From Aptenodytes patagonicus (Eukaryota > Chordata > Aves > Sphenisciformes > Spheniscidae): DNA of 64,000 nt. Location: assembly GCF_965638725.1 (NCBI RefSeq), contig NC_134957.1, positions 17,384,101-17,448,100 on the forward strand. Reading direction: 5' to 3'. Below the pieces are notes generated by a model, which saw nothing but the letters and a program-made list of their open reading frames with translations, was not told where the DNA came from and made no database searches. The position numbers and the translations under genes are program-made. How positions within the stretch are numbered: position 1 is the stretch's first letter; every line of letters begins with the position of its first letter. Of this stretch, positions 28,230 to 40,027 are shown piece by piece.

Positions 28230-29480
28230 GATACTGACCCGTCAGGAAAGCGAAGATGCGCCCTCGCCCAGGAGGAGCGAGTGCAGGGAAGGGACCGGCT
28301 GGCTCCCAGCAGGCCAGCACGGCAGCTCTGACGCGGGTCTAACGCAACTCCGAGGTTATTTTTGCCAAAATTTCTGTGAAACCGTGTGCCACGGAGCCGC
28401 CGCTGCAGCGGCCTGAACTGACCTGCCCTGCTGCCGCCTCGGCGGGGAATGGCGGCCGGCAGCGCCCTCCGCGGAGCCGTCCTCGCCTCAGCTGCGCGGC
28501 GCCCCTCGCCGGGCCGCGGGCTCTCCGGGCGGCGCTCGCCATCACCTGGCTCACACCACCACCTACTGTCCGAGGCCAGTCAGCAGCCGGCCGGGTCCCC
28601 TCAGACTGAGAGCGGCGGCCGCCTCCGCGCCTCAGCTTCCGCCCGCCCCTCAGCCCCGCCCTTCCTCCCGCCGCCGCCGGAGGCCGGGCCGCCCCCTCAG
28701 CCCGCCCGCCGGCCGCGTCCCGCCCCCTCAGCGCGCTGAGGCGGGCCGGCTCCTCCTCCCTGCCGCCGCCGCATCGCGCCTGAGAGACCGCCGTGCCGGA
28801 GCGCAGCCGAGCCCCATGGCCCGCGAGGAGGCGGCGGTGGCCGGCGAGGAGGCGGCGGCGGCCGAGGGGGGCGGCCTGCTGCTGGAGATCGTGGGCTCCC
28901 CGCTCAACCTGAGCCTGCTGGGCCTCTGCCTCTTCCTGCTTTACCAGATCCTGCGGGGCGACCGGCCCGCGGTGCCGGCGGGCGAGGCGGACCCGCCGCC
29001 GCTGCCCAAGATGAAGCGCCGCGACTTCACGCTGGCTCAGCTGCGGCCCTACGACGGGGTGCGCGACCCCCGCATCCTCATGGCCATCAATGGCAAAGTC
29101 TTCGACGTGACCCGCGCCAGGAAGTTCTACGGGCCCGGTGAGGGCCGGGGCGGGCGGGGGCCGGCGGCGCGGCGAGCCCGGGGCGGCGGGGCGGGCCCAC
29201 CCCGGGGCGCCCCCCGGCTCTATGTGCCCGGGATCCGGCCGGGGCCGCTGGCCGGAGGGATCACGGGGGCCTCGGTGGCTCCGCCGCCGCTCGGACACCG
29301 CGGGCAGGGCGGCCCGCACCGCCCTGCGCAGCCCCTGCTCAGGCGCCGGGCGCGGGGAGGGTCAGGCCCGGCTGCGCCCCGCCGCGGGGCCGGTGCTGGC
29401 GGGGAAATTTGTTGCCTGCGGCGCGGGGATCAGCGTGCTCCGCGTTAATGCCTAACCCGCCTCCTGGCCTGCGGCACAAA
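28230..29480 (+). promoter_or_regulatory. PGRMC1: CpG island and promoter of PGRMC1
   Basis: A dense CpG island encloses the PGRMC1 start codon at 28816 and extends into intron 1. No TATA box is evident close upstream, as expected for a housekeeping island promoter. GC-box-like CCGCCC and GGGCGG strings are frequent. The long minus-strand frame across 28.3-29.3 kb is a by-product of the GC richness. Confidence 0.8.
28816..29137 (+). CDS. PGRMC1: PGRMC1 exon 1: membrane-associated progesterone receptor component 1
   Basis: PGRMC1 is a single-pass ER and plasma-membrane protein with a cytochrome-b5-like heme-binding domain. It acts as an adaptor for cytochrome P450 enzymes, in sterol metabolism and in receptor trafficking (family knowledge). 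This exon starts at the ATG in 'gccccATGG', a good Kozak context. It encodes an acidic lumenal tail (1-20), one hydrophobic anchor (about 21-46, with [14 protein letters not shown]), a Pro-rich linker and the first half of the b5 domain ([15 protein letters not shown], then [19 protein letters not shown]). The exon ends after the first base of a Glu codon at 29137, followed by GTGAGG. The three exons give 192 codons against 195 in human; the loss lies in the variable N-terminal tail and linker. The other family member, PGRMC2, is less likely given the VYSEEEE tail and the SLC25A43 neighbourhood. Confidence 0.95.
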
Positions 29481-31291
29481 CGCTCGGCTCAGCTGCTCGT
29501 GCCCTCTCGCCCCTGCTCACGATCCGGAGATTTGGAAAGGATTCGGCTTGTTTAGAGCTGGGAAGGGTGTGCGCAGCTCGGCCTGCGGCAAGATCGCGCA
29601 ACGGGCGGCGCTGGGAGACCTGCCTGCCCGGATGAGGCGGAGGGCAGGATTACCACTGTTGCCCGGGCTCCAGAGTCGGGCCGCGATGTTGTAAAAACTC
29701 CGGCTTTGCCAGCCTGCGTTGCTTCATTTTCCTCTTTATTTTCCCAGGGCAGGTTACACATACTGCAAGTACCGTAAGGGGTTGCGCCGCTGTTGGGTTG
29801 GGTGGCTTCGCTGGCCTCGGGTGCCTTTGCCTGATGCCAGGCAGCAGAAGCGAAGTGTGCTATCAGTGTTTACATTCCATTCCCAACTTTAGTGGACATC
29901 ACTCTATTGCATAATATTTATACTAAATACTTAGCAATTTAGATTAAACCAGCTTCCTATCAGGAGTGTAGGCAGTTCAAACATGCAAAGATTGAGTAAG
30001 CTATGCAGAGGCTTATAGAGCAGCCAGTGATGAGGTGAGTGGGAGTATGTGCACCCAGGTGTAAGAGTTTAATTACCTCCACTAGGGCATGGGTTTTTAT
30101 TTTTAACAGAGGCCTCCTGTTAAAAAGCCTCGCTGAGGCTTGCTAATTTGTACCAGGATCTGTCTGGCATAACCACTCTTGAGGTGTCCAGACAGCTGGT
30201 AGCTGCAGTAATGAGCTGTCAGTGCTACTCAGAGACAAAGACAATAGTGCAGGAGACACCATGTATTTGGAAGCATGATGAGATTATTACTTTTGGTCCA
30301 TAGAGTCGAGACTGTCACTGAATGGTGCTGGACTGTAACTTTGCATTCTGCAGCAGTCAAGATGATATGTACAGCTGAGTTAGATGTGCAGTTTTGTATT
30401 TGTGCAGACTGAAAACCACTTGACTTAAGGACCATGCTTTGGATGGTACCTTCCTTGACAACAGTAAAAGCTGCCCATTGTATCTAATTTGATAATTGCT
30501 GAATGGTTCATCATAGTGTCTGGCTAGTTTGGTTTTCATTTTAATGGAAAAGTAAGATTCTTTTGATGAATTTAGGAAAAAGCTCACTCAGGGAGGTGTG
30601 GAAGATGGCATGCTCTCTACAGTAACCAGAGTTCACGTCTAACTTCTTTAAGCCCCCTTAAGAACTTCCAATGTCTAGTTGCAACATGTGATATCTCCAT
30701 TTTCAGCTTGTCATGCAAGCAAGTTAATCATTAATGAAGGTTAGCAAGAGTCTGTCTTGATATCTCTGATCTACTGTGAGTTGCATGTTTTGATCATTTG
30801 AGTTCATCCTGCATTTTGAAAGTTTTAATAGATGTTTCTTCCAAGTTGGTAATTTCGGGTATCTCCACCACATTTTCTGTCAAGTCATCCTTTCAGCTCT
30901 TTTAAGTCAGGAGCACCTCTTAGAAAATTTCCATTTCACCTCAGACTTACAAATCCTTCCTTTGTTCCTCTTTCTGAGGATGTTCTTCCCAGTTTGTATG
31001 CTTATTCTTACCCTGTTTGCATGTTCCATGCACCGTTGTGTGTTTCACTGTCCTGATGTTTCAGCAAACTCAGTATTTCTTCCCATGGTTTTGTTTCTTG
31101 TCCTCTTCTTCTGTTTTCCCTTATTACCAAGTAGAATAAAACTTAAAAACATTTCAGAAGTTTGAGGCACCTCTGACCCACAGGTCAGGGTAGGAACTCA
31201 TCATCTGTTTCAGTTTGGGGACTCTGATCCGTGAAGATCGTACAGCATCCATTACCTCTGTAATAATGCTGCTTATGTTTTTATTTTGAAG
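29138..31291 (+). other. PGRMC1: PGRMC1 intron 1
   Basis: A GT-AG intron (GTGAGG ... TTTTATTTTGAAG) in phase 1. Its first 350 bases are still CpG island; the rest is AT-rich, and I see no other gene in it. Confidence 0.9.
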
Positions 31292-31447
31292 AGGGCCCAT
31301 ATGGGATTTTTGCTGGAAGAGATGCATCCCGAGGTCTTGCCACTTTCTGCCTGGATAAGGAGGCTCTGAGGGATGACTATGATGACCTCTCTGATCTCAA
31401 CGATACACAGCAAGAGACCTTGAGGGACTGGGAGTCACAATTCACTT
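31292..31447 (+). CDS. PGRMC1: PGRMC1 exon 2: heme-binding half of the cytochrome-b5-like domain
   Basis: This 156-base exon continues the frame of exon 1: codon G|AG gives Glu, then [14 protein letters not shown] and [11 protein letters not shown]. Tyr111 here corresponds to human Tyr113, the residue that coordinates heme iron and forms the heme-stacked dimer. Cys127 corresponds to human Cys129. The DDYDDLSDL and [13 protein letters not shown] segments follow. The acceptor is TTTTATTTTGAAG and the donor ACTT|GTAAGC. Both key residues are intact, so the product should bind heme like its mammalian orthologue (inference). Confidence 0.95.
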
Positions 31448-33586
31448 GTAAGCAATTTTAAACCTATTCACAAAGAAGTAGCTAACTAGTGTGTAATAAG
31501 GGAAGCAATGGTTAAAAGGCTGTTACCAGCTGGAAGCATCAGTCTGGAACCTTACTTTGAGTTAATACCTCAGTTTACTAACTATTACTAGAATTACTGT
31601 TACTCAAAAGAATTAAGAGAAACATCAGGTTTTCCTTCTGCGTTCTCCCTCCCTCTGCTCCTTACAGAACAGTAGGAGAGACGGAAGCACTCTGTCATAG
31701 GGTAAGATCTGTAAGACCACCCAAAAAGTTGACAGGAATTGGAAATTCAGAGCATGTTTTTGATACAGTTAAGACCCCATCTATAGAGACGATTAGATTT
31801 TAATGCTCTGAAAAATGAAGCTTATGTCCCGTTCAGCTTCTCAGAAGTAAGAGTAACATTTGAATTATTACTTCTTGGGTTTTTTGAGTTTTTAAGACTG
31901 TTTAAACTAGGCCTTTTGCCCTTGGAGCTCTTGATACAACTTTTTTTACTCTAAATAAGTTACTCTGCATGGCCTTGCTAGTGGCTTTATCAGATTCACA
32001 GGCAACTGTATCTAGCTGACTTTCTCCCCCAGGTGGTGATCAGGAATGGGCAAATGCCACCTCTGTGCTTGCAAGCAGCCTGGTCGTTACCGTGCCAGTG
32101 ATGGCCAGAGTGGCAGAGGAAAAAAGGCAACTTGCACACTTGAGATGTTTGTTCTAAAATTAACAGAAGGAAGTCACTTTCACAGCTGCCTTGTTTTTGA
32201 ATGCTTAGTATTAAAAGTCTAAAAAAGGCAATTCCAACTGTTTTGTGTCGTGTGCCTCAACTTGCTGCTCAAAAAGGAGAACTTCAAACCACAGTTTTAT
32301 GGAAATTGCTGTGTTGACCTTGCACCAGGGCATGCCCACTGGTGGGATTTTTTTTTTTCTCCTATTGTGTATCTTGTTGATGAAAAATAATTCCTCCATA
32401 TCTCATGATGCCTTTTAGGCAAGTGAACACCAAAGGGATTATTTCTACTCAAATAAGACAAAAAATAAATGTATCAGTTGTTTGTCTTGATGAATTTTTA
32501 AATATATATATATATATGATAGAAATTGCATATACAAAAAAGTAGTATAGTGGAAATCTAATGTCAGGTATTAAAGATTTACTACCACTAGCTAGAATGG
32601 AGCTTTCCTCCACATACTGTCATCTCCGTCCTGACCTGATGTGCCCCTACTATTTTGGCAATCTTCCTGTCTTAAGTCTGTTAATCATGCCACACTGAAT
32701 GGCTGTTTTATTATGCTAACAAGTATGTCGCAGAAACCAGAACTATGCTACCAAATATTTGACCTAAACTAGTGTTTAAATCTACCTTCTCAAGAGTCGG
32801 GCATCGGGACTGACAGTGAACTGCACTCTTTTTATTACTATGTTTCTAGTAAACTTGGCAATTAGTTGCTTTAAATTCTTACTAATTGTAGCAACAGTGC
32901 TAGTCTGAAATACCTGTAGTCAGAGGCATCTTTTGCTTTGTTGAAGTTGGCAGATGGGCAACATAGCATAGCTCTCAGTTCTTGTATATGATCTTGGCGT
33001 TTTTACATGTTCAAAAAGAGATATAAAATAAGGCAGAGGCTTAGCTGCATGACTGGATAACAGATCCGTCTTTATCTTCGGGAGAAAGGATCTCTCTTCT
33101 GTCCTATTAGATATTTTCAACAGATATTATGAAAAATAAAAACCCTTGAAAGTTGTGTACATGCGTGCACATATGTATGTGCGCCCGTGTATTATACATA
33201 ACGTAAATATTCTAACAGTGCCATTGGTTGAAAAACTAGCTTTGACATTGGCAAGAAAAATAATCTGATCCAGGATTCTGTTTCTTTAGCTGGGTAAGTC
33301 CCTCAGTTTACGTGTCTTTACATTCATTCATCTTTTGGCTTCAGCAATAGGAGGGAGAATTACAGTTACATTCACTTTGCATGTTTCTTATACTTACTAC
33401 AACATTAATAGTAGTTCAGGTAGTTGATTTCGGCTTTTCTCCTCCCCTCCAGTGTTTGGAATAAGTTGCTGAGAGCTGTTTTATTATAATAGAGGCATTT
33501 TGTTAATTTAAGAAACAGACATAGGAGTTACAAAAGGTACATCTTCAGGGCAGAATAATGACTTGGATTCTTATTTTTTTTCCCAG
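31448..33586 (+). other. PGRMC1: PGRMC1 intron 2
   Basis: A GT-AG intron (GTAAGC ... TTTTTTTTCCCAG), AT-rich, with a short (TA)n run near 32503-32518. I see no additional gene. Confidence 0.9.
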
Positions 33587-33687
33587 TTAAGTATCACTAT
33601 GTTGGTAAGCTGCTGAAGGAAGGGGAGGAACCCACTGTATACTCTGAAGAAGAAGAAAAAGATGCCCAGGATGCAAAGAAAGACTAG
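33587..33687 (+). CDS. PGRMC1: PGRMC1 exon 3: C-terminal tail and stop
   Basis: The exon joins in frame (ACT T|TT AAG: Thr-Phe-Lys) and encodes [20 protein letters not shown], then an acidic and Lys-rich end, with TAG at 33685-33687. Tyr178 matches human Tyr180, a phosphorylation and SH2-type site (family knowledge). The human CK2-site sequence YSDEEE reads YSEEEE here, so the acidic character is kept with one Asp-to-Glu change. The tail ends KDAQDAKKD, shorter and different from the human tail. Confidence 0.95.
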
Positions 33688-33955
33688 AGAGTGCAGTGAG
33701 GAGCCATCTATTTTTGAATTGTAAAGGATCATTTGTAACATTCCACTTGCAACAGCAGCAATGCTTACAAAAGGTCCAAAGTTACAGTGAATTGTTTCTT
33801 TTCAAAGGTTTCCTTTTCATATTCAGTGGTAAACTACTAAAGGTCTAAGATCTGTCTTCCTTTAAAACTGCATAATCTGAAGTATGCACGAAAAATGTCT
33901 GTGCTGAAGTAAACTGCAATTTTGGCAATAAAGGACTATTACCGTTTTCCTTCTA
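33688..33955 (+). terminator. PGRMC1: PGRMC1 3' UTR with proximal polyadenylation signal
   Basis: A canonical AATAAA lies at 33927-33932, about 240 bases after the stop, followed by a T-rich stretch (ACCGTTTTCCTTCT). This is the first good site. Longer 3' UTR forms using later signals are possible, since the mammalian transcript is longer, but cannot be decided here. Confidence 0.7.
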
Positions 33956-36900
33956 TCACTATTTAGTGCAGAGTAGGTTGAAATCCAGTTTTTCATTAAC
34001 AACCTAGCACTGTGGACACAAGCACAAGAATAACTTCACATATGCAACACAAATTCCACTAAATCTTGTTTTGTGTTAGCTTCTGCAGGATCTGGGACTT
34101 GGGTTGTAATTCCTTTAGAAAAGGGACTATATTTTATTTGTCCATGAAGCATCATGCTCATTTGTGGTGCAATGTAATTCAATATTATGTAAGATAATTT
34201 GGCTTTTAAGGAGTTACATAGCGGCTTACAGATGAAACGCTTAACTGCTTTAAAAAAAGGTAAGAATTTTTAGGAGGTTAAATCACTTTTAGATACTTAC
34301 AAAATTAATAAGGACTGATGAATACTTGATGTATTCAGTCATGCATAATTATGCATGGATTAATATTCTTTGTTTACTTTTATAAAGCACATCTGAAGTG
34401 TTACAAAGGTTTAGATACTGAGTGTAACTAGGCATCCCTAAAAACCAGGTACACCATGAAGTGTGACTCGATTGGACTACTGTTCACTCACTTTTCCTCT
34501 TAGTAAAACTCTTCTGTGAATTTTAATGAAATTATATTAAACAGGGAAGATCAGCTGCTATTGATTCCTAGGCCTAAAAAAGACTTGCTGGTATGGCATG
34601 ATTAACAAATGCTCTTGTACACGCAGCTTTAACTGGGAGGAAAATGTTACTGGTCAATGTAACTTACACAAGTTTCCTGTACAAAAAAAAATAACATGGT
34701 GTAAGCCGTTTCTGTGTTGAGGCCTTTGTTGCTTTGGAACGTTGCCATTAAAAGAAACGGCACAATCATCTCGTGCATAACCAGCAATGCTATACCTAGG
34801 GGACCTGACCCTTGAATTGCTTTTTACTTATTTGCTCTCTTAGCTCACATCTATGCTTAATTACTAGGTTTGTTCCGACTACGTAACCTAGTCTCCTACC
34901 AGAGGGGGCTGGGTACATGGATTTGACCAAGGAAAAATGTAAATGCGCTCCTTCATCATCCAAAATACTCCTGCAAAACTTTCTCAGAAATTCCAAGGAG
35001 ATAACTAATGATTTGCTGATGTTTCTTGTCCAGGTGATTCTGCTTGGGTGCCTGCCTGGTATAGTTCCCTGTATTTAGTTTCTCTGGTTCGGCTGTTCAG
35101 CCGAGTTGTTTCAGTTTGGCAACGTGGCCAAAATGATGAACTGAGTCCTGAGTGGGAAGGTGTAAACTAGGCAAAATTGTTTGGAAGTAGAGTGCATTGC
35201 ACAACAGCAGCTTTCATAAACAAGTTGACCCAACACGTTAAAGTGCCTGAGACCATCTGTGGTGAGAAGGAATGACTTCCCCTCAGTCCTAACGCTTTCA
35301 TAGCATTTTCTTTTGGTTACGCTGGGCCTTCAAACGAAGAGTGCGGCTGTTTGAGCCAGATAGCTTGCGTAAAGTGGTACTGTATGACCTACCTAATGAA
35401 GGTCTAGAGACAAATGTAAATCTTGTCATGACCTCTGTGTTGCTGTTTTATTTTTAGAGACATTTATACTCTTTGCAAACTACTACTAATGGTTTACCTC
35501 AAATTGGAAGTGTGCTTTTATTTGTTTAACACAGAAAATACAATACTCTTGCATAATGGTGGCGTTTGTTTTTATTTACTGCAACTAAATGTGATACTTA
35601 ATCCTCCCCCAGTGTTTTGAGTTTTATATTGTCTTTCTCCAGTATCTTACATTATCCAACGTACAGATTGAGTATAATATGTTCTAGCTGACTGCCTGTA
35701 AATGCGGTTCTGTAGTATAACAGAATATTAAATATAGGACATGTTCACGTTGTAGAATATGCTTTCCTGTTGCAAAAACAGAGTTAGGCATAAAAAGGTC
35801 CAAGTAATTGTTAACACTGAGCATAAAGCTGGAGCTTCGGAAGGCTGTCATGTCGTGGAACTAGGCTACCCTTCAGTGTAACCTACCCTTCAGTGGACCC
35901 AACCATCTGACTCTTAAAGTTAGTCCATAACATATCCTGAGGAACTGAACACTATTTTAAGTATTAATCTGTACATTACAACATGATGCATCACAAAGAA
36001 GAATAGTAAAAAATAAAAACTACCCAGAAAACTGGCAGTAACACAAGGCAAAGCTTAACGTTCAGCATCCGTGCTTCTTGGGAAGGAAGTATTACACTTC
36101 GGTAAGACCACTACTTTTTCAGAGAACACGAAGAGAATTTATTGAGAAAGGGAAGAAGTGAGTCACAAAAGCAGTGGTTTCATGAAGCAGCAGGCACAGC
36201 TTTTATTTTCTTCTAAAGTGCTAGAGAAAATAGATGGGGTTTAGCTTCTTTTTTACTCTCTGTTCATTGCAACTTGATCCCTTCAACAGCGACTGGCTGC
36301 AATGACTAAGCAAAAAAACCCATGCCAGGTAGCTTGACAGACTGTACATTAACCAAGTAGGACAGGGTGACCAACTAAGAGCAGAGACTGTCGGCGATCT
36401 CCCTCATCCGACACGTCCAAACACCCATTACTTGTGTGTCACAAAGGCACACGTGGGGAGCTCTAGGACAAATCAAAACAATCGAGTAGCATCTCATTTC
36501 ACACCAGTTCTGGCACACTGTCAACTGCTTTGTAAAATTCAGATATTCTTTTATCTGGACTCTGCCTGTTCTTCATCATCTTTATTAGCTCTTCCTTATG
36601 CTGTTTCAGTTAAACAAAAGACAGTTCAGTAATGAATGCTTATGTCGAGAGTTACGTAAGGGGTTTTACAAAAGGTGAGGCGTTTCTATGCATTGCCTGG
36701 AATCTCTGGATTAAGAAGAAAGGGCTTTATATCATAATTGCTGTATTCTTGTATTTCAAGCAGATGGACTGAGGTAATAATGGGCATTGTGTATTTCTGC
36801 TTTAAAAACAGCCTGTAGGGTTTTGACTTCAGCATTCAGCACAAGGTACAACCAACTGGCCAGGTATTCCTGGTAACAAGCTTAGTTCAGCCAGCTCCCC

Positions 36901-39355
36901 GAGAAGACTTCTGTTCTCACGAGCTCTGTTAGATGGCATTTTCGTTAGTTCTGTACGGAAAGTCAGATTTGATCGCAAGATCTGCAGTCTGAGGGCCCTA
37001 CTTCATACACGTCAGAGTAAACAGGGTTTCCATAAAAAAAAAACAAACCACCTCTTGAAACACCAGCTGAGTACAACAGCACACGCCAGGCTCAAACTGA
37101 AAGGTGTGAAATTATGCCAGCAGCATTACACATTTCCATTGCTGAACTATATAAATGCTGCTTTTAATGCATCTTTTCGCCTATTAAATGTTCTAATTGT
37201 CTAAACATTCTGTAACTTTCATACTTGAGATGTGACATTTATTCCTATAACTATTGAAATTTAATCTACAATGCTATGTACTTAAAAAGTTTTAAAGCAA
37301 ACTGTTATATGTATCTTTAAAGATTAGCCTTCAGGGTAATAAACAAAATTCTACTGAACAGTCCAGCATATGAAAGGATGGGGCTCAAATTAAGTGTGTC
37401 AGTAGGAAAAGTAAAGAATTAATACTAAAACACCTGAAAACAGGTTCTTAGTAGTGCCACCTGTAAACAAATAGGAAACTCAAAAGTTCTGTTTCAGTAT
37501 GAAGGTTACAATGGTGTCTCACATTTTGAAGTGCACACGTATTTTATTTACTAACAATGTTTTACATGAGCAAGGACTTGGAGATAGAGGATTTGCTTTA
37601 TCAATTTCAATCAATGTAGGTGAACGCAAGAAGCAATTTCAGAACTGGTGTATTTATTTGTTATTGAATATTGTGACAACATGTTGATAAAACACCGGAA
37701 ATTTACACCGAAGGAAATCTTTAGTTCCTGCTCCCCCAGATTAACAAAAAGAAATGCTTCCTCACCTGTAATCGAAAGGCCTGTCTCATGGGAAATGGGT
37801 ACTTACGCACACAGAACTGTATAGATTTGACAGAGGGAGAAATTTTGTCATCTTTAATCCGCAAATATTGCGTAGAGAAAAAACACCCTTGGTATGTCAT
37901 ATCAGTGCAACTGAAACATTTTACACGGTCAACAAATACAATAGTTGATCTTCATTATAATTGTATAAAATACTAAAAAGGAGACTTAAGAGGGGCATAA
38001 ACGTTCTCCAAAATAGTCAGAAAATATTTATGTCAAGAAAATAAGATCCTTTTAGATAAAAGTAATAGATTAACAGTACTTTGAGTAGCAACCATTTGTC
38101 ATTCATGACCCTGAAAAGGCACTCAGCATCTGAACATGTGAACAGAGAAGATTGATAAAACCTGGCTTAGAAGCCTGTAGGAATTGCCAGTATTGAACAC
38201 TGGGGGGAAACCTATCTACCATGAACAATTACAATTACTATTTTTTAATTACTATTTATTAGAGCGGAAGTTACAAACATGGGTAAGATTCTATGTAATG
38301 AAGGCAACATCATCACATTAACTTAGTATGTTGACATGTAATAAATAAAGCATACTAAAATGAAAGCTGAAAGAATCAGTGTACTGAACTTAAAACTGGT
38401 CCTCTAGATCTTGCTAAGGGACTTTGTCCAAAAGCAATTGTGGCTGTCTTCTAAATATAGCCAGCTGAATAAATGCGGATATAAATCAAGCTCCTAGACT
38501 GCGTTTTCACATTTTTACCTACATGCAGCACAAATCTGACAACATTTGACAATTCCTCTGGAAATTATTTGTAAGCAAACTCATACTAAATAGCTATCTC
38601 ACTGCACGTGCCTTCAAAAGGGCACATTTTGAAATCTTGTGAACAAATTTTCAACCTATACATGGGGACTGTCAGCACGCTGACAAGCATTGCCCTTTCG
38701 CTATCTAACATTCAGAGCTTCGCTTAGACAATCATTCAGATTCCTAGAAGCACTACATCTAGCACAAGTTCAGTGAAATCCATCCTCCCAAAGACCAGCA
38801 AGTTTTCAGAAACACCTCTAGAATTGTAAATAGAAAAAAAGCATTTTTCCAGTGTGGGTTTTACAGAAGATAGGGTTTTTCTCATATTTGGAAATCTATT
38901 ACTTCCCACAATTGAGTATAAATGTCCCCCCCACCTTCCAGTCCCATCATTTTAACAATCTGATCGAGGAGGCACTTCAAATGCTTGCTCTAGGATTTAC
39001 ATAGCTATTTTTTTTTCCAATGACTCATTATTACTATATACTGTAACTTTGATATTTACATGGTTCCCTGCATTTAATCAGAATATATCACTCGAGATCT
39101 CAATCTGTAACCTTGCAAATTCTTAGCAACTGGTCCATGAAAGTTTGTCTGGCCCCAGGGAAAGTTTTGGTCCTCTGTTATCCAAAAGGCAAACACAGAT
39201 TCTGGTTTTGTGGCTCACTACACCAGTTAGATATTCTAACTGAAGGAATTACCTAAGCAAAAAAACTCCCGGTATTTCATATACCTTTTAATGGTCAAAG
39301 GGCTTTCTTCTCCCACTTCTGTATAAAAACTTAAGAGCTATTATATAGTAGCTGT
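33956..39355. other. Convergent intergenic region between PGRMC1 and the AKAP17B-like gene
   Basis: The two genes point toward each other across this AT-rich stretch. No coding exon was recognised. It should hold alternative 3' UTR of PGRMC1 on the plus strand and the 3' UTR of the AKAP17B-like gene on the minus strand; TTTATT strings (minus-strand AATAAA) occur near 37.5, 37.7 and 38.3 kb but I cannot choose among them. Confidence 0.5.
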
Positions 39356-39492
39356 TCAGCATCCTCTTCTGGGCTCTGCTCCGCGGAAAGTATCTGAGCA
39401 GGGGTTTGTCTGAATTATCTCAAGAGGAAATAGAGGGCATCCTCTGACATCTGCATCCATCTCTCTTCTCAACATTAATTTCCTCTCATCTC
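39356..39492 (-). CDS. AKAP17B: AKAP17B-like terminal coding exon
   Basis: On the minus strand an acceptor (CATATACTTATCTACAG) precedes GAGATGAGAGG. Joining it to the donor at 40028 keeps the frame exactly (ACA G|GA GAT GAG) and gives GDERKLMLRREMDADVRG and then a short tail ending in stop at 39358-39356. The exon carries 137 coding bases, which is 2 plus 45 codons including the stop, consistent with the phase of the preceding exon. Without this splice, the preceding frame would read through its donor and stop 8 codons later. The tail matches nothing I know, so this exon rests on splice logic alone. Confidence 0.6.
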
Positions 39493-40027
39493 CTGTAGAT
39501 AAGTATATGAAAAAGTTACTTGAAATGAGTTTGTTGGGGGGCAGGGAGTGACAGGGTATGGGGAGGTAGCTGTAAGGTATCCACCAACGAACTGAAAGCA
39601 TAGTAAATTGTGAAAGAGCTGTGAGTAACAATAGCCAGAAACGCAGCAATCCTGTATGGAGATCAGATGACTACCTATATAGAAATTCACTAACTTCAGA
39701 CAGTAATTCCCACCCAGATGTACCACACATTGAGTTGCCTAACAACATTTGTTATCAACAAAATAGCCACCTATCTGCTAATGCCCATGACAGACACTTT
39801 GCTATCCAATTAAGTAGACAAATACTACTCTTCAACTGCAGCTGCGCGGTGTTTCTGAGCTAAACTGAACAAACCTTTAACTGCTGAGAAGTCGCACTCT
39901 TTTTATGCCACGTTTATACTTTTTAAAACACTTACCATTCATCACTGTAAGAACTGTGGCAACTAACCTCACCTGCCAGAGACCTGTCAAATTCAGTCAC
40001 CTTAGTTCTGGTGTCCCTCTTTCTCAC

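Noticed and set aside
28339-29319. 326-codon minus-strand frame
   Set aside because: It is antisense to PGRMC1 exon 1 and its CpG island, with low-complexity Arg/Ala/Gly content and no domain.
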